From the NCBI RefSeq assembly GCF_008801915.1, contig NZ_VZOV01000002.1, positions 62,001-126,000 on the forward strand: a DNA stretch of 64,000 nt, read 5' to 3'. The notes under the pieces are model-generated. The model saw nothing but the letters and a program-made list of their open reading frames with translations, was not told the DNA's origin and made no database searches. How positions within the stretch are numbered: the stretch's first letter is position 1; each line of letters begins with the position of its first letter. Position numbers and translations under genes: made by a program. Positions 25,212 through 34,340 of this stretch are shown here, one piece after another. This DNA comes from Cupriavidus gilardii. Its GTDB lineage: Bacteria; Pseudomonadota; Gammaproteobacteria; Burkholderiales; Burkholderiaceae.

Positions 25212-25928
25212 TCATGCCGCCAACCCTCGCCGGCGCAGATAGAAGCGTCCGCCCGCGGCGAACAGCGCATCGAGCGCCAGCGCCAGCAGCGCGGTGGCCG
25301 CGGCGCCGAGCAGCAGCAGCGACGGCTTGTTCAGATAGATGCCGGGGAAGATCAGTTCGCCGAGGCTGTTGGCGCCGATCAGGAACGACAGCGGCACGGT
25401 GCCGACGTTGATCACCAGGCTGGTACGCACGCCGGCCAGGATCACCGGCATCGCGTTGGGCAGCTCGACCCGCAGCAGCCGCTGGCGCGGCGTCATGCCG
25501 ATGCCCTTGGCCGCCTCGAGCAGCGCGGGCGGCAGGCCGCGCAGGCCCTCGCAGGTATTGCGCACGATCGGCAGCAGCGAGGCCAGCCACAGCGCCAGTA
25601 TCGCGGGGCGCTCGCCGATGCCGAGCACCGCCAGCGACAGCGCCAGCACCGCCAGCGACGGCACGGTATTGCCGATGTTGAAGACCTGCATCAGCCGGTC
25701 GGCCCAGCGCCGCAGCGCCGGCCGCGACAGCAGGATGCCGGCCGGCACGCCAGTGGCGAGCGCCAGGGCCATCGACCACGCCACCAGGCGCAGGTGGTCG
25801 GCCACGTCGAACAGCAGGCGTCCGCGGTGTTCCGCGATCGTGTCGACGCCGACCCAGGCCAGCAGGCCGGCCAATGCCAACACGATGAAACCGGTCCAGC
25901 CGAGTCCACGCCAGATTCGCTGAGACAT
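25212..25928 (-). CDS. Osmoprotectant-type ABC importer permease (first)
   Basis: The 238-residue permease, first gene of the operon, has about six hydrophobic segments and an EAA loop (LLEAAKGIGMTPRQRLLRVELPNAMPVILAG). The start is set at ATG 25928, where GGGAGA lies upstream; a longer frame to 26111 would add about 60 arginine-rich residues with no resemblance to the family. The binding-protein gene follows 23 bases later. It pairs with the second permease. Confidence 0.9.
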   Translation of the reverse strand: MSQRIWRGLGWTGFIVLALAGLLAWVGVDTIAEHRGRLLFDVADHLRLVAWSMALALATGVPAGILLSRPALRRWADRLMQVFNIGNTVPSLAVLALSLAVLGIGERPAILALWLASLLPIVRNTCEGLRGLPPALLEAAKGIGMTPRQRLLRVELPNAMPVILAGVRTSLVINVGTVPLSFLIGANSLGELIFPGIYLNKPSLLLLGAAATALLALALDALFAAGGRFYLRRRGLAA

Positions 25929-26784
25929 CTTTTCTCCCGTAAGCCAGCCGGCGTCGCGATCGGCGGATCGGCGGATCGGCCAAACGGCGACAGGCGGCGA
26001 CAAAAGCACGGCACGACAGGCGCAACAAGGCGCGACGGCCGCGACGGCGGTCCATGAAGGACGACGGCGACGGACCAGCGCGATGGCGGACCCGATGGGG
26101 ACATGCGCCATGGCGGCGGACCCGGCCGGGTCCAGACTAGATTGGTGCTGTCCGCCATGACCGGCGGGATGCCGGCGGACGGACGGTGGGCGCCCATTGC
26201 CGCACGAGGGGGCGAGGCGATGGGGGCCCGGTGACGGACCGCGGGTGCCGCCCGGAACGGGCAGGCGCCAGCGGCCCTGGCGCGGCGCTGCGGATCGTTG
26301 CGACGGTCGGTGCGGCGTCGGCAGGAGCCAGACGGACGCGGACGATCGCAGACGGTAAGTCCAGACCTCGCAGGCCAGTGGCAGCGCAAAATTGAAGGTT
26401 CCGACGCGCCGCCGGTCAATCGGCCGTGGTCGCGAAATCGGCCACGGCGAGCGCTAAGCTCAAGCGGCTAATTTGCAACAACGGATGGCAAAGAGGTCGC
26501 TATTCTAACCAACTTCAGCGATCTTGTCACCCCGCCCGTCAACCGGCCGTCTTTTGGCGTCTTTTTGCGCGTCCCGCGGCTTGGCCAAACGCCTGAGAAG
26601 GCACCCAGCATGGCGGCGATCCGCGTTCCAGTGGCGTTCCAGTGGCGTTCACAAACCAGGCCCTATCATTCCATCCACAGAACGCTCTTTTGCCCTGCTC
26701 CCGGCTACCGCTTTCCCGCCAAACCCTTACATTGAGGGGGTACCGCGGCGCGAGGCGCCGCTCGCCAAGACACAGGAGATCGAC
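25929..26784. other. 856-base region without a supportable gene
   Basis: This is the divergent space between the osmoprotectant operon and the pirin gene. Open frames of 60-90 codons exist on both strands but have arginine/glycine-rich translations and no ribosome sites. Visible items are short direct repeats of GGCGGATC near 25960-25980, an AT-richer stretch at 26440-26530 that may hold a promoter, and 11-base tandem repeats at 26624-26650. A degraded regulator gene is possible but I cannot show one. Confidence 0.5.
26624..26650. repeat. 11-base tandem repeat upstream of pirin
   Basis: CGTTCCAGTGG occurs twice head to tail (26624-26634, 26635-26645) with a partial third copy (26646-26650). 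A -10-like TATCAT follows at 26664-26669, about 120 bases before the pirin start. An 11-base period places copies on one face of the helix, which would suit a regulator. Confidence 0.5.
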
Positions 26785-27720
26785 ATGGACGACATCCGCA
26801 ACCTGAACGAATTGACCACCGTGCCGGCGGCCGCCGAGGAAGCGGTGCGGCGCACCCGTACCATCGACCGCGTGGTGCGCGGCATCGCCACCTCCGATGG
26901 CGCCGGCGTCAAGCTGACGCGCGTGCTGACGCAGAACCTGCAGCGCCGGCTCGACCCGTTCCTGATGCTCGACGCCTTCGGCACGGACCGGGCCGACGAC
27001 TACATCGGCGGCTTTCCGGCCCACCCGCATCGCGGCTTCGAGACCATCACTTACATGCTGGCCGGACGCATGCGCCATCGCGACAGCGCCGGCAACGAGG
27101 GCCTGCTGGAAAACGGCGGCGCGCAATGGATGGTGGCCGGTGCCGGCGTCGTGCATTCGGAGATGCCGGAACAGCAGGATGGCCGCATGGAGGGCTTCCA
27201 GCTGTGGCTTAACCTGCCGGCCAGCGACAAGATGACGGCGCCCTGGTATCGCGACCTGCCGGCCGCGGCGATCCCGACCGTCGCGCTGCCGGGCGGCGCC
27301 ACGGTGCGCGTGCTGGCCGGCGCCTCGCACGGCGTGCAGGGCGCGATGACGCGACCCGTCACCGAGCCGCTGTATCTCGACGTATCGCTGCCGGCGGGCC
27401 AATCGTTCGCGCAGACGGTCCCCGCCGGGCATAACGCCCTGGTCTACGTCTATCGGGGCGAGGTCAGCATCGGCGAGGGCGACGCGCTGGCCGCGCTCGA
27501 CGCGCAGCGGATGGGCGTGCTGGCCAACGAGGCGGATGCCGACGGCGTGATCGTCAAGGCCACGCAGGACGCGCGCTTCCTGCTGATCGCCGGCAAGCCG
27601 CTGGGCGAGCCGATCGTGCAGTACGGACCGTTCGTGATGAACAGCGAGGCCCAGATCCACCAGGCGCTCAGCGACTTCCGCGACGGCCGGTTCGAGGGGA
27701 AGGTGCAGAGCGCGGGGTAA
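26785..27720 (+). CDS. Pirin-family bicupin
   Basis: The 311-residue protein has the pirin N-terminal cupin with metal residues in FPAHPHRGFETITYML, the HRDSAGNEG turn and the AGAGVVHSEMPEQ motif (His and Glu ligands), followed by a C-terminal cupin (about 190-290). Pirins bind Fe or Ni; some act as quercetin dioxygenases and others regulate metabolism by protein contact. The start at 26785 follows AGGAGA; the open frame continues upstream without a site. It stands alone and is followed by dispersed palindromes, so its partner is unknown. Confidence 0.92.
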   Translation: MDDIRNLNELTTVPAAAEEAVRRTRTIDRVVRGIATSDGAGVKLTRVLTQNLQRRLDPFLMLDAFGTDRADDYIGGFPAHPHRGFETITYMLAGRMRHRDSAGNEGLLENGGAQWMVAGAGVVHSEMPEQQDGRMEGFQLWLNLPASDKMTAPWYRDLPAAAIPTVALPGGATVRVLAGASHGVQGAMTRPVTEPLYLDVSLPAGQSFAQTVPAGHNALVYVYRGEVSIGEGDALAALDAQRMGVLANEADADGVIVKATQDARFLLIAGKPLGEPIVQYGPFVMNSEAQIHQALSDFRDGRFEGKVQSAG

Positions 27721-27737
27721 GGCGGCCCTCTCCCCGA

Positions 27738-27761
27738 CCCTCTCCCGCAAGCGGGAGAGGG
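27738..27761. repeat. Dispersed palindrome, copy 1
   Basis: CCCTCTCCCGC and GCGGGAGAGGG form an 11-bp stem with a 2-base spacer, 18 bases after the pirin stop and followed by AGAACACCC. The same stem recurs at 27801, 41798 and 50676. It may double as a transcript end. Confidence 0.75.
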
Positions 27762-27800
27762 AGAACACCCACCCGACCCCTGACATGCTGCCGGTTTGCT

Positions 27801-27826
27801 CCCCTCTCCCGCTTGCGGGAGAGGGG
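27801..27826. repeat. Dispersed palindrome, copy 2
   Basis: CCCCTCTCCCGC (27801-27812) pairs with GCGGGAGAGGGG (27815-27826), a perfect 12-bp stem. It lies 30 bases before the stop of tctA on the opposite strand. Together with copy 1 it makes a pair between convergent genes, as REP-type elements often do. Confidence 0.75.
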
Positions 27827-27855
27827 CCGGGGGAGAGGGCAGCGCCGTGCCAGCC

Positions 27856-29379
27856 CTACCCGTTCCCCTCCACCGCCGCCACCCCCTTGCCCTTGCGCAG
27901 CCGCGCGCGCAGGTCGCCCATCATCGGCCAGATCAGCACCAGGATGGCCAACGTCATGATCGTGCCGACCAGCCCGTTGGACCAGAAGATATCGAGCGAA
28001 CCCGACGACACCAGCATGGTCTGCCGGAACGCGTCCTCGGCGCGATCGCCGAGCACCAGCGCCAGCACCAGCGGCGCCAGCGGATAGTCGAGCTTCTTGA
28101 GCACGTAGCCGATCACGCCGAAGCCGAGCATCAGCCAGACATCGAACAGCGCGTTGTTGACCGTATAGGCGCCGATCGCGCAGACCACCAGGATCAGCGG
28201 CGCGATGATCGAGAACGGGATCCGCAGGATCGCGGCGAACAGCGGCACCGTCGACAGCACCACCAGCAGCCCGACGATATTGCCCAGGTACATGCTGGCG
28301 ATCAGCCCCCAGACGAACGGACCCTGCTCCTGGAACAGCAGCGGCCCCGGCTGCAGGCCCCAGATCATCAGGCCGCCAAGCAGCACCGCGGCGGTCGCCG
28401 AGCCCGGAATGCCGAGCGCCAGCATCGGCAGCAGCGCGCTGGTGCCGGCCGCGTGCGCGGCGGTCTCGGGCGCGACCACGCCCTCGATATTGCCCTTGCC
28501 GAACGAGTCCGGATCGCGCGCCATCCGCTTGGCCACGCCATACCCCATGAACGACGCCGCGGTGGCGCCGCCCGGCGTGATGCCGAGCCAGCAGCCGATC
28601 GCCGACGAGCGCAGCACCGTCATCCAGTAGCGCGGCAGCTCGGCCCAGGTACGCAACACCACCTTCAGGTCGATGCGCGCCTGCTTGCCGCGGAAGGCCA
28701 CGCCCTCCTCCATCGTCATCAGGATCTCGCTGATGCCGAACAGCCCGATCACCGCCACCAGGAAGTCGAAGCCGCGCAGCAGCTCGGTCGAGCCGAACGT
28801 CATCCGCAGCGTGCCCGAGACCGTGTCCATGCCGACCGCCGCCAGCAGGAAGCCCGCGCACATCGCGATCAGGATCTTGGGCTTGGCCTCCTTGCCCATG
28901 CCGACGAAGCTGCAGAAGGTCAGCAGATAGACCGCGAAATATTCCGGCGGGCCGAAGCGCAGCGCGAACTTCGCCACCAGCGGCGCGAGGCAGGTGATCA
29001 GCAGCACGCCGGCCATCGCGCCGAGGCACGAGCCGGTGAAGGCCGACGTCAGCGCGCGGCCTGCCTCGCCGCGCTGCGCCAGCGGATAGCCATCGAAGGT
29101 GGTCGCCACCGACCAGGCCTCGCCCGGGATATTGAACAGGATCGACGTGATCGCGCCGCCGAACAGCGCCCCCCAGTAGATGCAGGACAGCATGATGATG
29201 GCCGAGGTCGGATCCATCGAGAACGTCAGCGGCAGCAGGATCGCGACGCCGTTGGGGCCGCCCAGCCCGGGCAGCACGCCGACCACGATGCCGAGCAGGA
29301 TGCCGACGAACATCAGGCCGACGTTCTGCCACGACAGCGCGACCGAGAAGCCGTGCATCAGCGCGTTGAATTCCTCCAT
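27856..29379 (-). CDS. tctA: Tripartite tricarboxylate transporter, TctA large membrane subunit
   Basis: The 507-residue TctA protein has about twelve transmembrane helices and the family's two conserved glycine-rich hairpins (VGVLPGLGGPNGVAILLPLTF and the GITPGGATAASFMGYG region). It forms the sodium- or proton-coupled channel that takes substrate from a TctC receptor. It follows tctB by 10 bases and ends the operon of aminotransferase, dehydrogenase, tctC, tctB and tctA. Substrate is an organic acid; which one is unknown. Confidence 0.93.
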   Translation of the reverse strand: MEEFNALMHGFSVALSWQNVGLMFVGILLGIVVGVLPGLGGPNGVAILLPLTFSMDPTSAIIMLSCIYWGALFGGAITSILFNIPGEAWSVATTFDGYPLAQRGEAGRALTSAFTGSCLGAMAGVLLITCLAPLVAKFALRFGPPEYFAVYLLTFCSFVGMGKEAKPKILIAMCAGFLLAAVGMDTVSGTLRMTFGSTELLRGFDFLVAVIGLFGISEILMTMEEGVAFRGKQARIDLKVVLRTWAELPRYWMTVLRSSAIGCWLGITPGGATAASFMGYGVAKRMARDPDSFGKGNIEGVVAPETAAHAAGTSALLPMLALGIPGSATAAVLLGGLMIWGLQPGPLLFQEQGPFVWGLIASMYLGNIVGLLVVLSTVPLFAAILRIPFSIIAPLILVVCAIGAYTVNNALFDVWLMLGFGVIGYVLKKLDYPLAPLVLALVLGDRAEDAFRQTMLVSSGSLDIFWSNGLVGTIMTLAILVLIWPMMGDLRARLRKGKGVAAVEGNG

Positions 29380-29389
29380 GGTGCCCCTC

Positions 29390-29935
29390 CTAGAAGCCGA
29401 GCGCCGCTTCCAGCGGCCCCTTCGGCAGCGGCACCCGGAACTGGATCTCGAAGATCCAGAACAGCACCAGATTGATCCCCGCGCCCAGCAGCACCGCCCG
29501 CCACCATTCGGCCTTGCCCACCGCCATCATGAAGCCGGCGATGAAGATCGCCGATGCGACGTAGATGCCGAGCCAGCCGATCAGCGCGACATAGACGGAC
29601 AGCGGCAGCAGGATCACGCAGACCTGCCGCAATTGCTGCCAGCTGGCGAAGATCGCGTCCGCTGGCGTGCGCCACGCCTGCCATGCCACGGCCAGGCTGC
29701 ACACCAGCACGATCACGCCGACGCGCAGCGGAAAGTAGCCGGCCTCCGGACCGTCGGCGGCCCAACCGGCGCCGATGCGGTGATTGCTCCAGATCACCAC
29801 CGCCGCGGCCGCCAGCAGCAGCGCGGCCACCGCCAGCTCGACCGCGCGCAGCGACATGCCGCGTGCGCCCGCATCGGCATGATCAGCGCGGTCGGCGTGC
29901 GCGGCGGCGGCCGCATGCTCTTGCTGTGTTTCCAT
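29390..29935 (-). CDS. tctB: Tripartite tricarboxylate transporter, TctB small membrane subunit
   Basis: The 181-residue product has four hydrophobic helices in the TctB pattern (VELAVAALLLAAAAVVIW, YFPLRVGVIVLVCSLAVAW, and the paired helices near 115-170). The GPEAGYFPLRVG segment is a TctB hallmark. The N-terminal 26 residues are His/Ala-rich, and an internal ATG (MSLRAVEL, about residue 27) could be the true start. It is placed between tctC and tctA. Confidence 0.9.
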   Translation of the reverse strand: METQQEHAAAAAHADRADHADAGARGMSLRAVELAVAALLLAAAAVVIWSNHRIGAGWAADGPEAGYFPLRVGVIVLVCSLAVAWQAWRTPADAIFASWQQLRQVCVILLPLSVYVALIGWLGIYVASAIFIAGFMMAVGKAEWWRAVLLGAGINLVLFWIFEIQFRVPLPKGPLEAALGF

Positions 29936-30005
29936 CGAAAGCTCTCCCAGTCGGTGCGCGCGGCGGCCCGCGTCGAGCCGGCCGCGCGTCGTTGGCGGTG
30001 CCGGC

Positions 30006-31025
30006 TCAGCGCGCGGCCATGAAGCCCGCGTCCTTCAGGATGTCGCGGTGCGCGTTCTCGTCCTTGACGAGGAAATCCTCGAGCGCCTTGCCCGCGACGA
30101 ATTCGCTCTTCAGCGCATTGCGCTCGAGGTACTCCTTCCACTCGGGCGTGGCGACGATCTTGCGCATCAGCTCGACGTAGTACTTCTGTTGATCGGGCGT
30201 GATGCCGCCGGGCATCATGAACACGCGCAGCATCTGGTACTGGACGTCGAGCCCCTGCTCCTTGCAGGTCGGCACGTCGCGCCAGCTCTGCGACTGGGTG
30301 ACCTTGGTGGTGTAGCCCATCCGTTCGGGCGCGAACACGCACAGCGCGCGATGCTCGCCGGCGCGCCACTGGCCGATCGATTCGGACGGGTTGTTGACGT
30401 TTGCGTCGATATGCTTGCCCGACAGCTGCGTGGCCGCCTCGCCGCCGCCCTTGTACGGCACGTAGATGAACTTCGCGCCGGTCTTCTTCTGGATCAGCGT
30501 GGTGATGATCTGGTCCTCGCGCTTGGAGCTGGTGCCGCCCATCTTGACCTTGCCGGCGCCGGCCCTGGCGCCCTCGACGAACTCGGCGACGGTCTTGTAC
30601 GGGGCCTCGGCATTGGTCCACAGCACGAACTCGTCCTGCGCGACCATCGCGATCGGCGTCAGGTCGCGCCAGCTGAACGGCAGGTGGCTGACCATCGGCA
30701 CCGTGTACAGCGCCGACGATGTCACCAGCAGCTTGTGCGCATTGCCCTGCGACGCCTTGGTGTCCATCAGGCCCTCGGCGCCGCTGGCGCCGGCCTTGTT
30801 GACCACGATCACCGGCTGGTTCATCAGCTTGTGCTTGGCGATGATGCTCTGGATCGAGCGCGCCATCTGGTCGGACGCGCCGCCCGCGCTGAACGGCACG
30901 ACGATCTCGACCGGCTTGGTCGGCTCCCATGCCCATGCCGCGGCCGGCGCGCCGCCGATCGCGAGCGCGGCCGCGCCGAACGCCAGCATCGAACGCTTGC
31001 CCTGCTTGCTGTGCTTGCTTTGCAT
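30006..31025 (-). CDS. tctC: TctC/Bug-type solute-binding protein of the dehydrogenase operon
   Basis: The 339-residue receptor has a signal peptide (to about AAAWA, residue 32) and Bug marks: VEIVVPFSAGGASDQMAR, VVVNKAGASGAEGLMD, FIYVPYKGGGEAATQLSGKHID. It differs clearly from the glucarate-locus receptor (VPFSAGG against VPFPPGG, and a different ligand loop), so it probably binds another acid. The ATG at 31025 follows GAGGAGA. It lies between the FAD/Fe-S dehydrogenase and tctB, 141 and 70 bases away. Confidence 0.92.
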   Translation of the reverse strand: MQSKHSKQGKRSMLAFGAAALAIGGAPAAAWAWEPTKPVEIVVPFSAGGASDQMARSIQSIIAKHKLMNQPVIVVNKAGASGAEGLMDTKASQGNAHKLLVTSSALYTVPMVSHLPFSWRDLTPIAMVAQDEFVLWTNAEAPYKTVAEFVEGARAGAGKVKMGGTSSKREDQIITTLIQKKTGAKFIYVPYKGGGEAATQLSGKHIDANVNNPSESIGQWRAGEHRALCVFAPERMGYTTKVTQSQSWRDVPTCKEQGLDVQYQMLRVFMMPGGITPDQQKYYVELMRKIVATPEWKEYLERNALKSEFVAGKALEDFLVKDENAHRDILKDAGFMAAR

Positions 31026-31166
31026 TGCCTGTCTCCTCGTTGGAATGTCACATCGGCCCGCCGCGTGCCGGCCGTCGAGCGGCCTTGTCCGGTCTGTGCG
31101 GCGGACTGGTTTGCGGCCGGAACGGCAACGGTGCCGGCCTGTCCTCCCTGTATTGCTACCCCCTCG

Positions 31167-34100
31167 CTAGTCCGTCACCGCCGCCGCTGCGCGTACCGTC
31201 AACGCCGCGGCCAGCACGCGCGCCACGTGCCAGGCCTGCGCGTCGGCACCGTCAAGGATCTGATGGCGGCAACTGGTGCCGTCGGCAACGACGATGGCAT
31301 CGTCCGTCCGCGCACGCACGGCCGGCAGCAGCGACAGCTCGGCCATCGCCAGCGACGCCTCGTAGTGCTCGGCCTCGTAGCCGAAGCTGCCGGCCATGCC
31401 GCAGCACGAGGACTGGATCGGCGTGACCTTCAGCTCGGGAATCCAGCGCAGCACCGTCTGCACCGGCGTGAACGCGTCGAAGGCCTTCTGGTGGCAGTGG
31501 CCATGCACCAGCGCCTCGCGCTGCGGCAGCGGCTGCAGCGCCAGCTGCTTCAGGCTCAGGCGCCCCGCCTGGCGCTCGCGCACCAGGAACTCCTCGAACA
31601 GGAAGGCGCCGGCGGCCAGCCGCGCCGCCTCGTCGCCATAGCCGTAGCCGAGGAATTCGTCACGCAGCGACAGCAGGCACGACGGCTCGAGCCCGACGAT
31701 CGGCACGCCGCGCGCGACGTACGGCTGCACCGCGTCGAGCAGCCGCCGCGCCTCCTGCCGTGCCTGCTCGACCAGGCCCGCGGCCAGGAAAGTGCGGCCG
31801 CAGCAGAGCGGCCGCTCGCCCGGCCGCATCAGCGGATGCACGGTGTAGCCGGCGGCTTCGAGCACGGCCTGCGCGGCGCGCGCGTTCTCGGGCTCCATGT
31901 GGTTGTTGAAGGTGTCGACGAACAGCACCACCTCCCGAATTCCTCCGGAGGCCGCATCGCGCAGCGGTTGGCTTGACGATGCGGCCAGGGAAGCGGTGCC
32001 CGTCGCAGCGCCGGCGGTGGCCGGGGTGGCATCGCCGCGGCCGGCACGCGCGATCGTCGACAGAAACGAACGCTGCCAGCGCGGCAGGCTGCGCTGCGGC
32101 GCGAAGCCGAGCGCGCGCCTGGCCCACGCCGACAGCAGCGGAATGCGGTCGGCCAGCGCCATCAGCGCCGGCATCCGGCTTGCCAGCGGCGCATAGCGCG
32201 GCATGAAGGCCACCAGCCGGTCGCGCAGCGTCAGCCCATGGCGCCGTGCCCACGCATGGCGCGCCTCGATTTTCATCCGCGCCATGTCGACGCCGGTCGG
32301 ACAGTCGCGCTTGCAGCCCTTGCACGACACGCACAGGTCCAGCGCCGCCTTGACGTCCTCGCTCGCCAGGCCTTCCTCGCCCAGCTGGCCCGACACCGCG
32401 AGCCGCAGCGTGTTGGCGCGTCCGCGCGTGACGTGCTGCTCGTCCCGCGTGACCCGGTAGCTCGGGCACATGGTGCCGGCGTCGAACTTGCGGCAGTGGC
32501 CGTTGTTGTTGCACATCTCGACCGCGGCGGCGAGCCCGCCGGTGCGATCGCCGCCGCTGCCCGGCGGCGTTTCCTCGCCGCTCAAAGGATCGCGGCTGAC
32601 GTTCCACGCCGACCAGTCCAGCGCCGGCTGCAGCGGCAGCCGCTGGTAGCCGGGCGGGAAGCGGAACAGCTCGCGCGTGTCCATCTTCGGCGGCCGCACG
32701 ATCTTGTCGGGATTGAAGCGGTTGTCCGGGTCGAACAGCGCCTTGATCTCGCCGAAGGCCGCATGGATGCGCGGGCCGTATTGCCAGGCCACCCATTCGC
32801 CGCGGCACAGGCCGTCGCCGTGCTCGCCCGAATAGGCGCCCTTGTACTCGCGCACCAGCGCGGCGGCCTCCTCGGCAATCGCGCGCATCTTCTGCGCGCC
32901 GTCGCGGCGCATGTCCAGGATCGGCCGCACGTGCAGCGTGCCGACGCTGGCGTGCGCGTACCAGGTGCCCTCGGTGCCGTGGCGATGGAACACCTCGGTC
33001 AGCCGGCGCGTGTACTCGGCCAGATGCGGCAGCGGCACCGCGCAGTCCTCGATGAAGGAGACCGGCTTGCCGTCGCCCTTCATGCTCATCATGATGTTCA
33101 GGCCCGCCTTGCGCACTTCCCACAGCGCCTTCTGCGCGCCGGCGTCCGGCATCTTGACCACCGAACCGGGCAGGCCGAGGTCGCCCATCAGTTCGTCGAG
33201 CGCATCGAGGTCGGCGCGCAGCGCGGCGGCATCCTCGCCGGCGAACTCGACCAGCAGGATCGCCTGCGGCTCGCCGCGCAGCGCCGACGCGATCACCGGG
33301 CGGAAGGCCGGGTTGGCCATCGACAGGTCGATCATCGTGCGGTCGACCAGCTCGACCGCGACCGGCGCCAGCCCGACGATATGCTGGGTCATTTCCATCG
33401 CCTGGTAGAAGGTCGGGAAATTGACCACGCCCAGCACCTTGTGCGCCGGCAGCGGTGCGAGCTTCAGCGTGATCTGCCGGCTGTAGGCCAGCGTGCCTTC
33501 GGAGCCGACCAGCAGGTGCGACAGGTTGGCGTGGCCGTCGTCGGTATAGGCGCGCGGGTTCTGGCAGTCGAACAGATCGATGTTGTAGCCGGCGACGCGG
33601 CGCAGCACCTTGGGCATGCGCTCGGCGATCTCGTCGCGTTCGCGCGTGGCGATCGCGCGCAGCTGCCCCAGCATGGCCTGCACGCGCGGATCGGTGGGCG
33701 CCTGCGCCAGCGATCCGAAATGGCACTGCGCGCCGTCGGCCAGCACGGCGTCGATCGCCAGCACGTTGTGCACCATGTTGCCGTAGGCCAGCGAGCGCGA
33801 ACCGCAGGAGTTGTTGCCCGCCATGCCGCCGATCGTGCATTGCGCGCCGGTCGAGACATCGACCGGAAACCACAGCCCATGCGGCTTGAGCCAGGCGTTC
33901 AGGTGATCGAGCACGATGCCCGGCTCGACCGTGACGGTGGCCGCGACCGGATCGAAGTCGATCACCTGGTTCAGCCACTTGCTGTTGTCGATCACCAGCG
34001 CCTCGCCGACGGTCTGGCCGCACTGGCTGGTGCCGGCGCCGCGCGCAAGCACCGGCGCATGCGCGTCGCGTGCAATCTCCAGCGCCAGCAGCAGGTCGCG

Positions 34101-34325
34101 CTGGTCGCGCGGCACCACCACGCCGACCGGCATGATCTGGTAGATCGACGCGTCGGTCGCATAGCGGCCGCGGCTGGCGCGGTCGAACAGCACGTCGCCG
34201 CGCAGCTCGCGCCGCAGCCGCGTGGCCAGCGGCGAGCCGGGCCCGCCTTCGGCGCGGACGAAGTGCAGCGGCTTGACGATCGGCGAGGCCAACGAAGGGC
34301 TCAATGGCGTGGACAGATCCGTCAT
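31167..34325 (-). CDS. FAD-linked oxidase fused to 4Fe-4S/CCG domains (YdiJ-like 2-hydroxyacid dehydrogenase)
   Basis: This 1052-residue enzyme has an FAD-binding PCMH domain (about 55-240, with ARGAGTSQCGQTVG and IGGMAGNNSCGSRS), a FAD-oxidase C-terminal domain (about 250-560, with HASVGTLHVRP and GEHGDGLCRGEW), and a ferredoxin-like part with cysteine clusters near 605-615 (CNNNGHCRKF...MCPSY) and 663-674 (CVSCKGCKRDCP). A pair of CCG motifs follows, near 840 (LCCGRTF) and 972 (SSCCGMAGSFG). This GlcD-GlpC-type fusion is about the length of E. coli YdiJ (about 1018 residues), assigned to D-2-hydroxyglutarate. Electrons would pass from FAD through Fe-S to the respiratory chain. The substrate here is unknown. 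It starts 15 bases after the aminotransferase stop. Confidence 0.88.
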   Translation of the reverse strand: MTDLSTPLSPSLASPIVKPLHFVRAEGGPGSPLATRLRRELRGDVLFDRASRGRYATDASIYQIMPVGVVVPRDQRDLLLALEIARDAHAPVLARGAGTSQCGQTVGEALVIDNSKWLNQVIDFDPVAATVTVEPGIVLDHLNAWLKPHGLWFPVDVSTGAQCTIGGMAGNNSCGSRSLAYGNMVHNVLAIDAVLADGAQCHFGSLAQAPTDPRVQAMLGQLRAIATRERDEIAERMPKVLRRVAGYNIDLFDCQNPRAYTDDGHANLSHLLVGSEGTLAYSRQITLKLAPLPAHKVLGVVNFPTFYQAMEMTQHIVGLAPVAVELVDRTMIDLSMANPAFRPVIASALRGEPQAILLVEFAGEDAAALRADLDALDELMGDLGLPGSVVKMPDAGAQKALWEVRKAGLNIMMSMKGDGKPVSFIEDCAVPLPHLAEYTRRLTEVFHRHGTEGTWYAHASVGTLHVRPILDMRRDGAQKMRAIAEEAAALVREYKGAYSGEHGDGLCRGEWVAWQYGPRIHAAFGEIKALFDPDNRFNPDKIVRPPKMDTRELFRFPPGYQRLPLQPALDWSAWNVSRDPLSGEETPPGSGGDRTGGLAAAVEMCNNNGHCRKFDAGTMCPSYRVTRDEQHVTRGRANTLRLAVSGQLGEEGLASEDVKAALDLCVSCKGCKRDCPTGVDMARMKIEARHAWARRHGLTLRDRLVAFMPRYAPLASRMPALMALADRIPLLSAWARRALGFAPQRSLPRWQRSFLSTIARAGRGDATPATAGAATGTASLAASSSQPLRDAASGGIREVVLFVDTFNNHMEPENARAAQAVLEAAGYTVHPLMRPGERPLCCGRTFLAAGLVEQARQEARRLLDAVQPYVARGVPIVGLEPSCLLSLRDEFLGYGYGDEAARLAAGAFLFEEFLVRERQAGRLSLKQLALQPLPQREALVHGHCHQKAFDAFTPVQTVLRWIPELKVTPIQSSCCGMAGSFGYEAEHYEASLAMAELSLLPAVRARTDDAIVVADGTSCRHQILDGADAQAWHVARVLAAALTVRAAAAVTD

Positions 34326-34340
34326 CGCAGCTCCATCCGC

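Noticed and set aside
25929..26419. A regulator gene or the N-terminal extension of the permease between the osmoprotectant operon and pirin
   Set aside because: The frames here (for example 25691-26419 and 25929-26111 on the minus strand) are Arg/Pro-rich, lack ribosome sites and show no helix-turn-helix.
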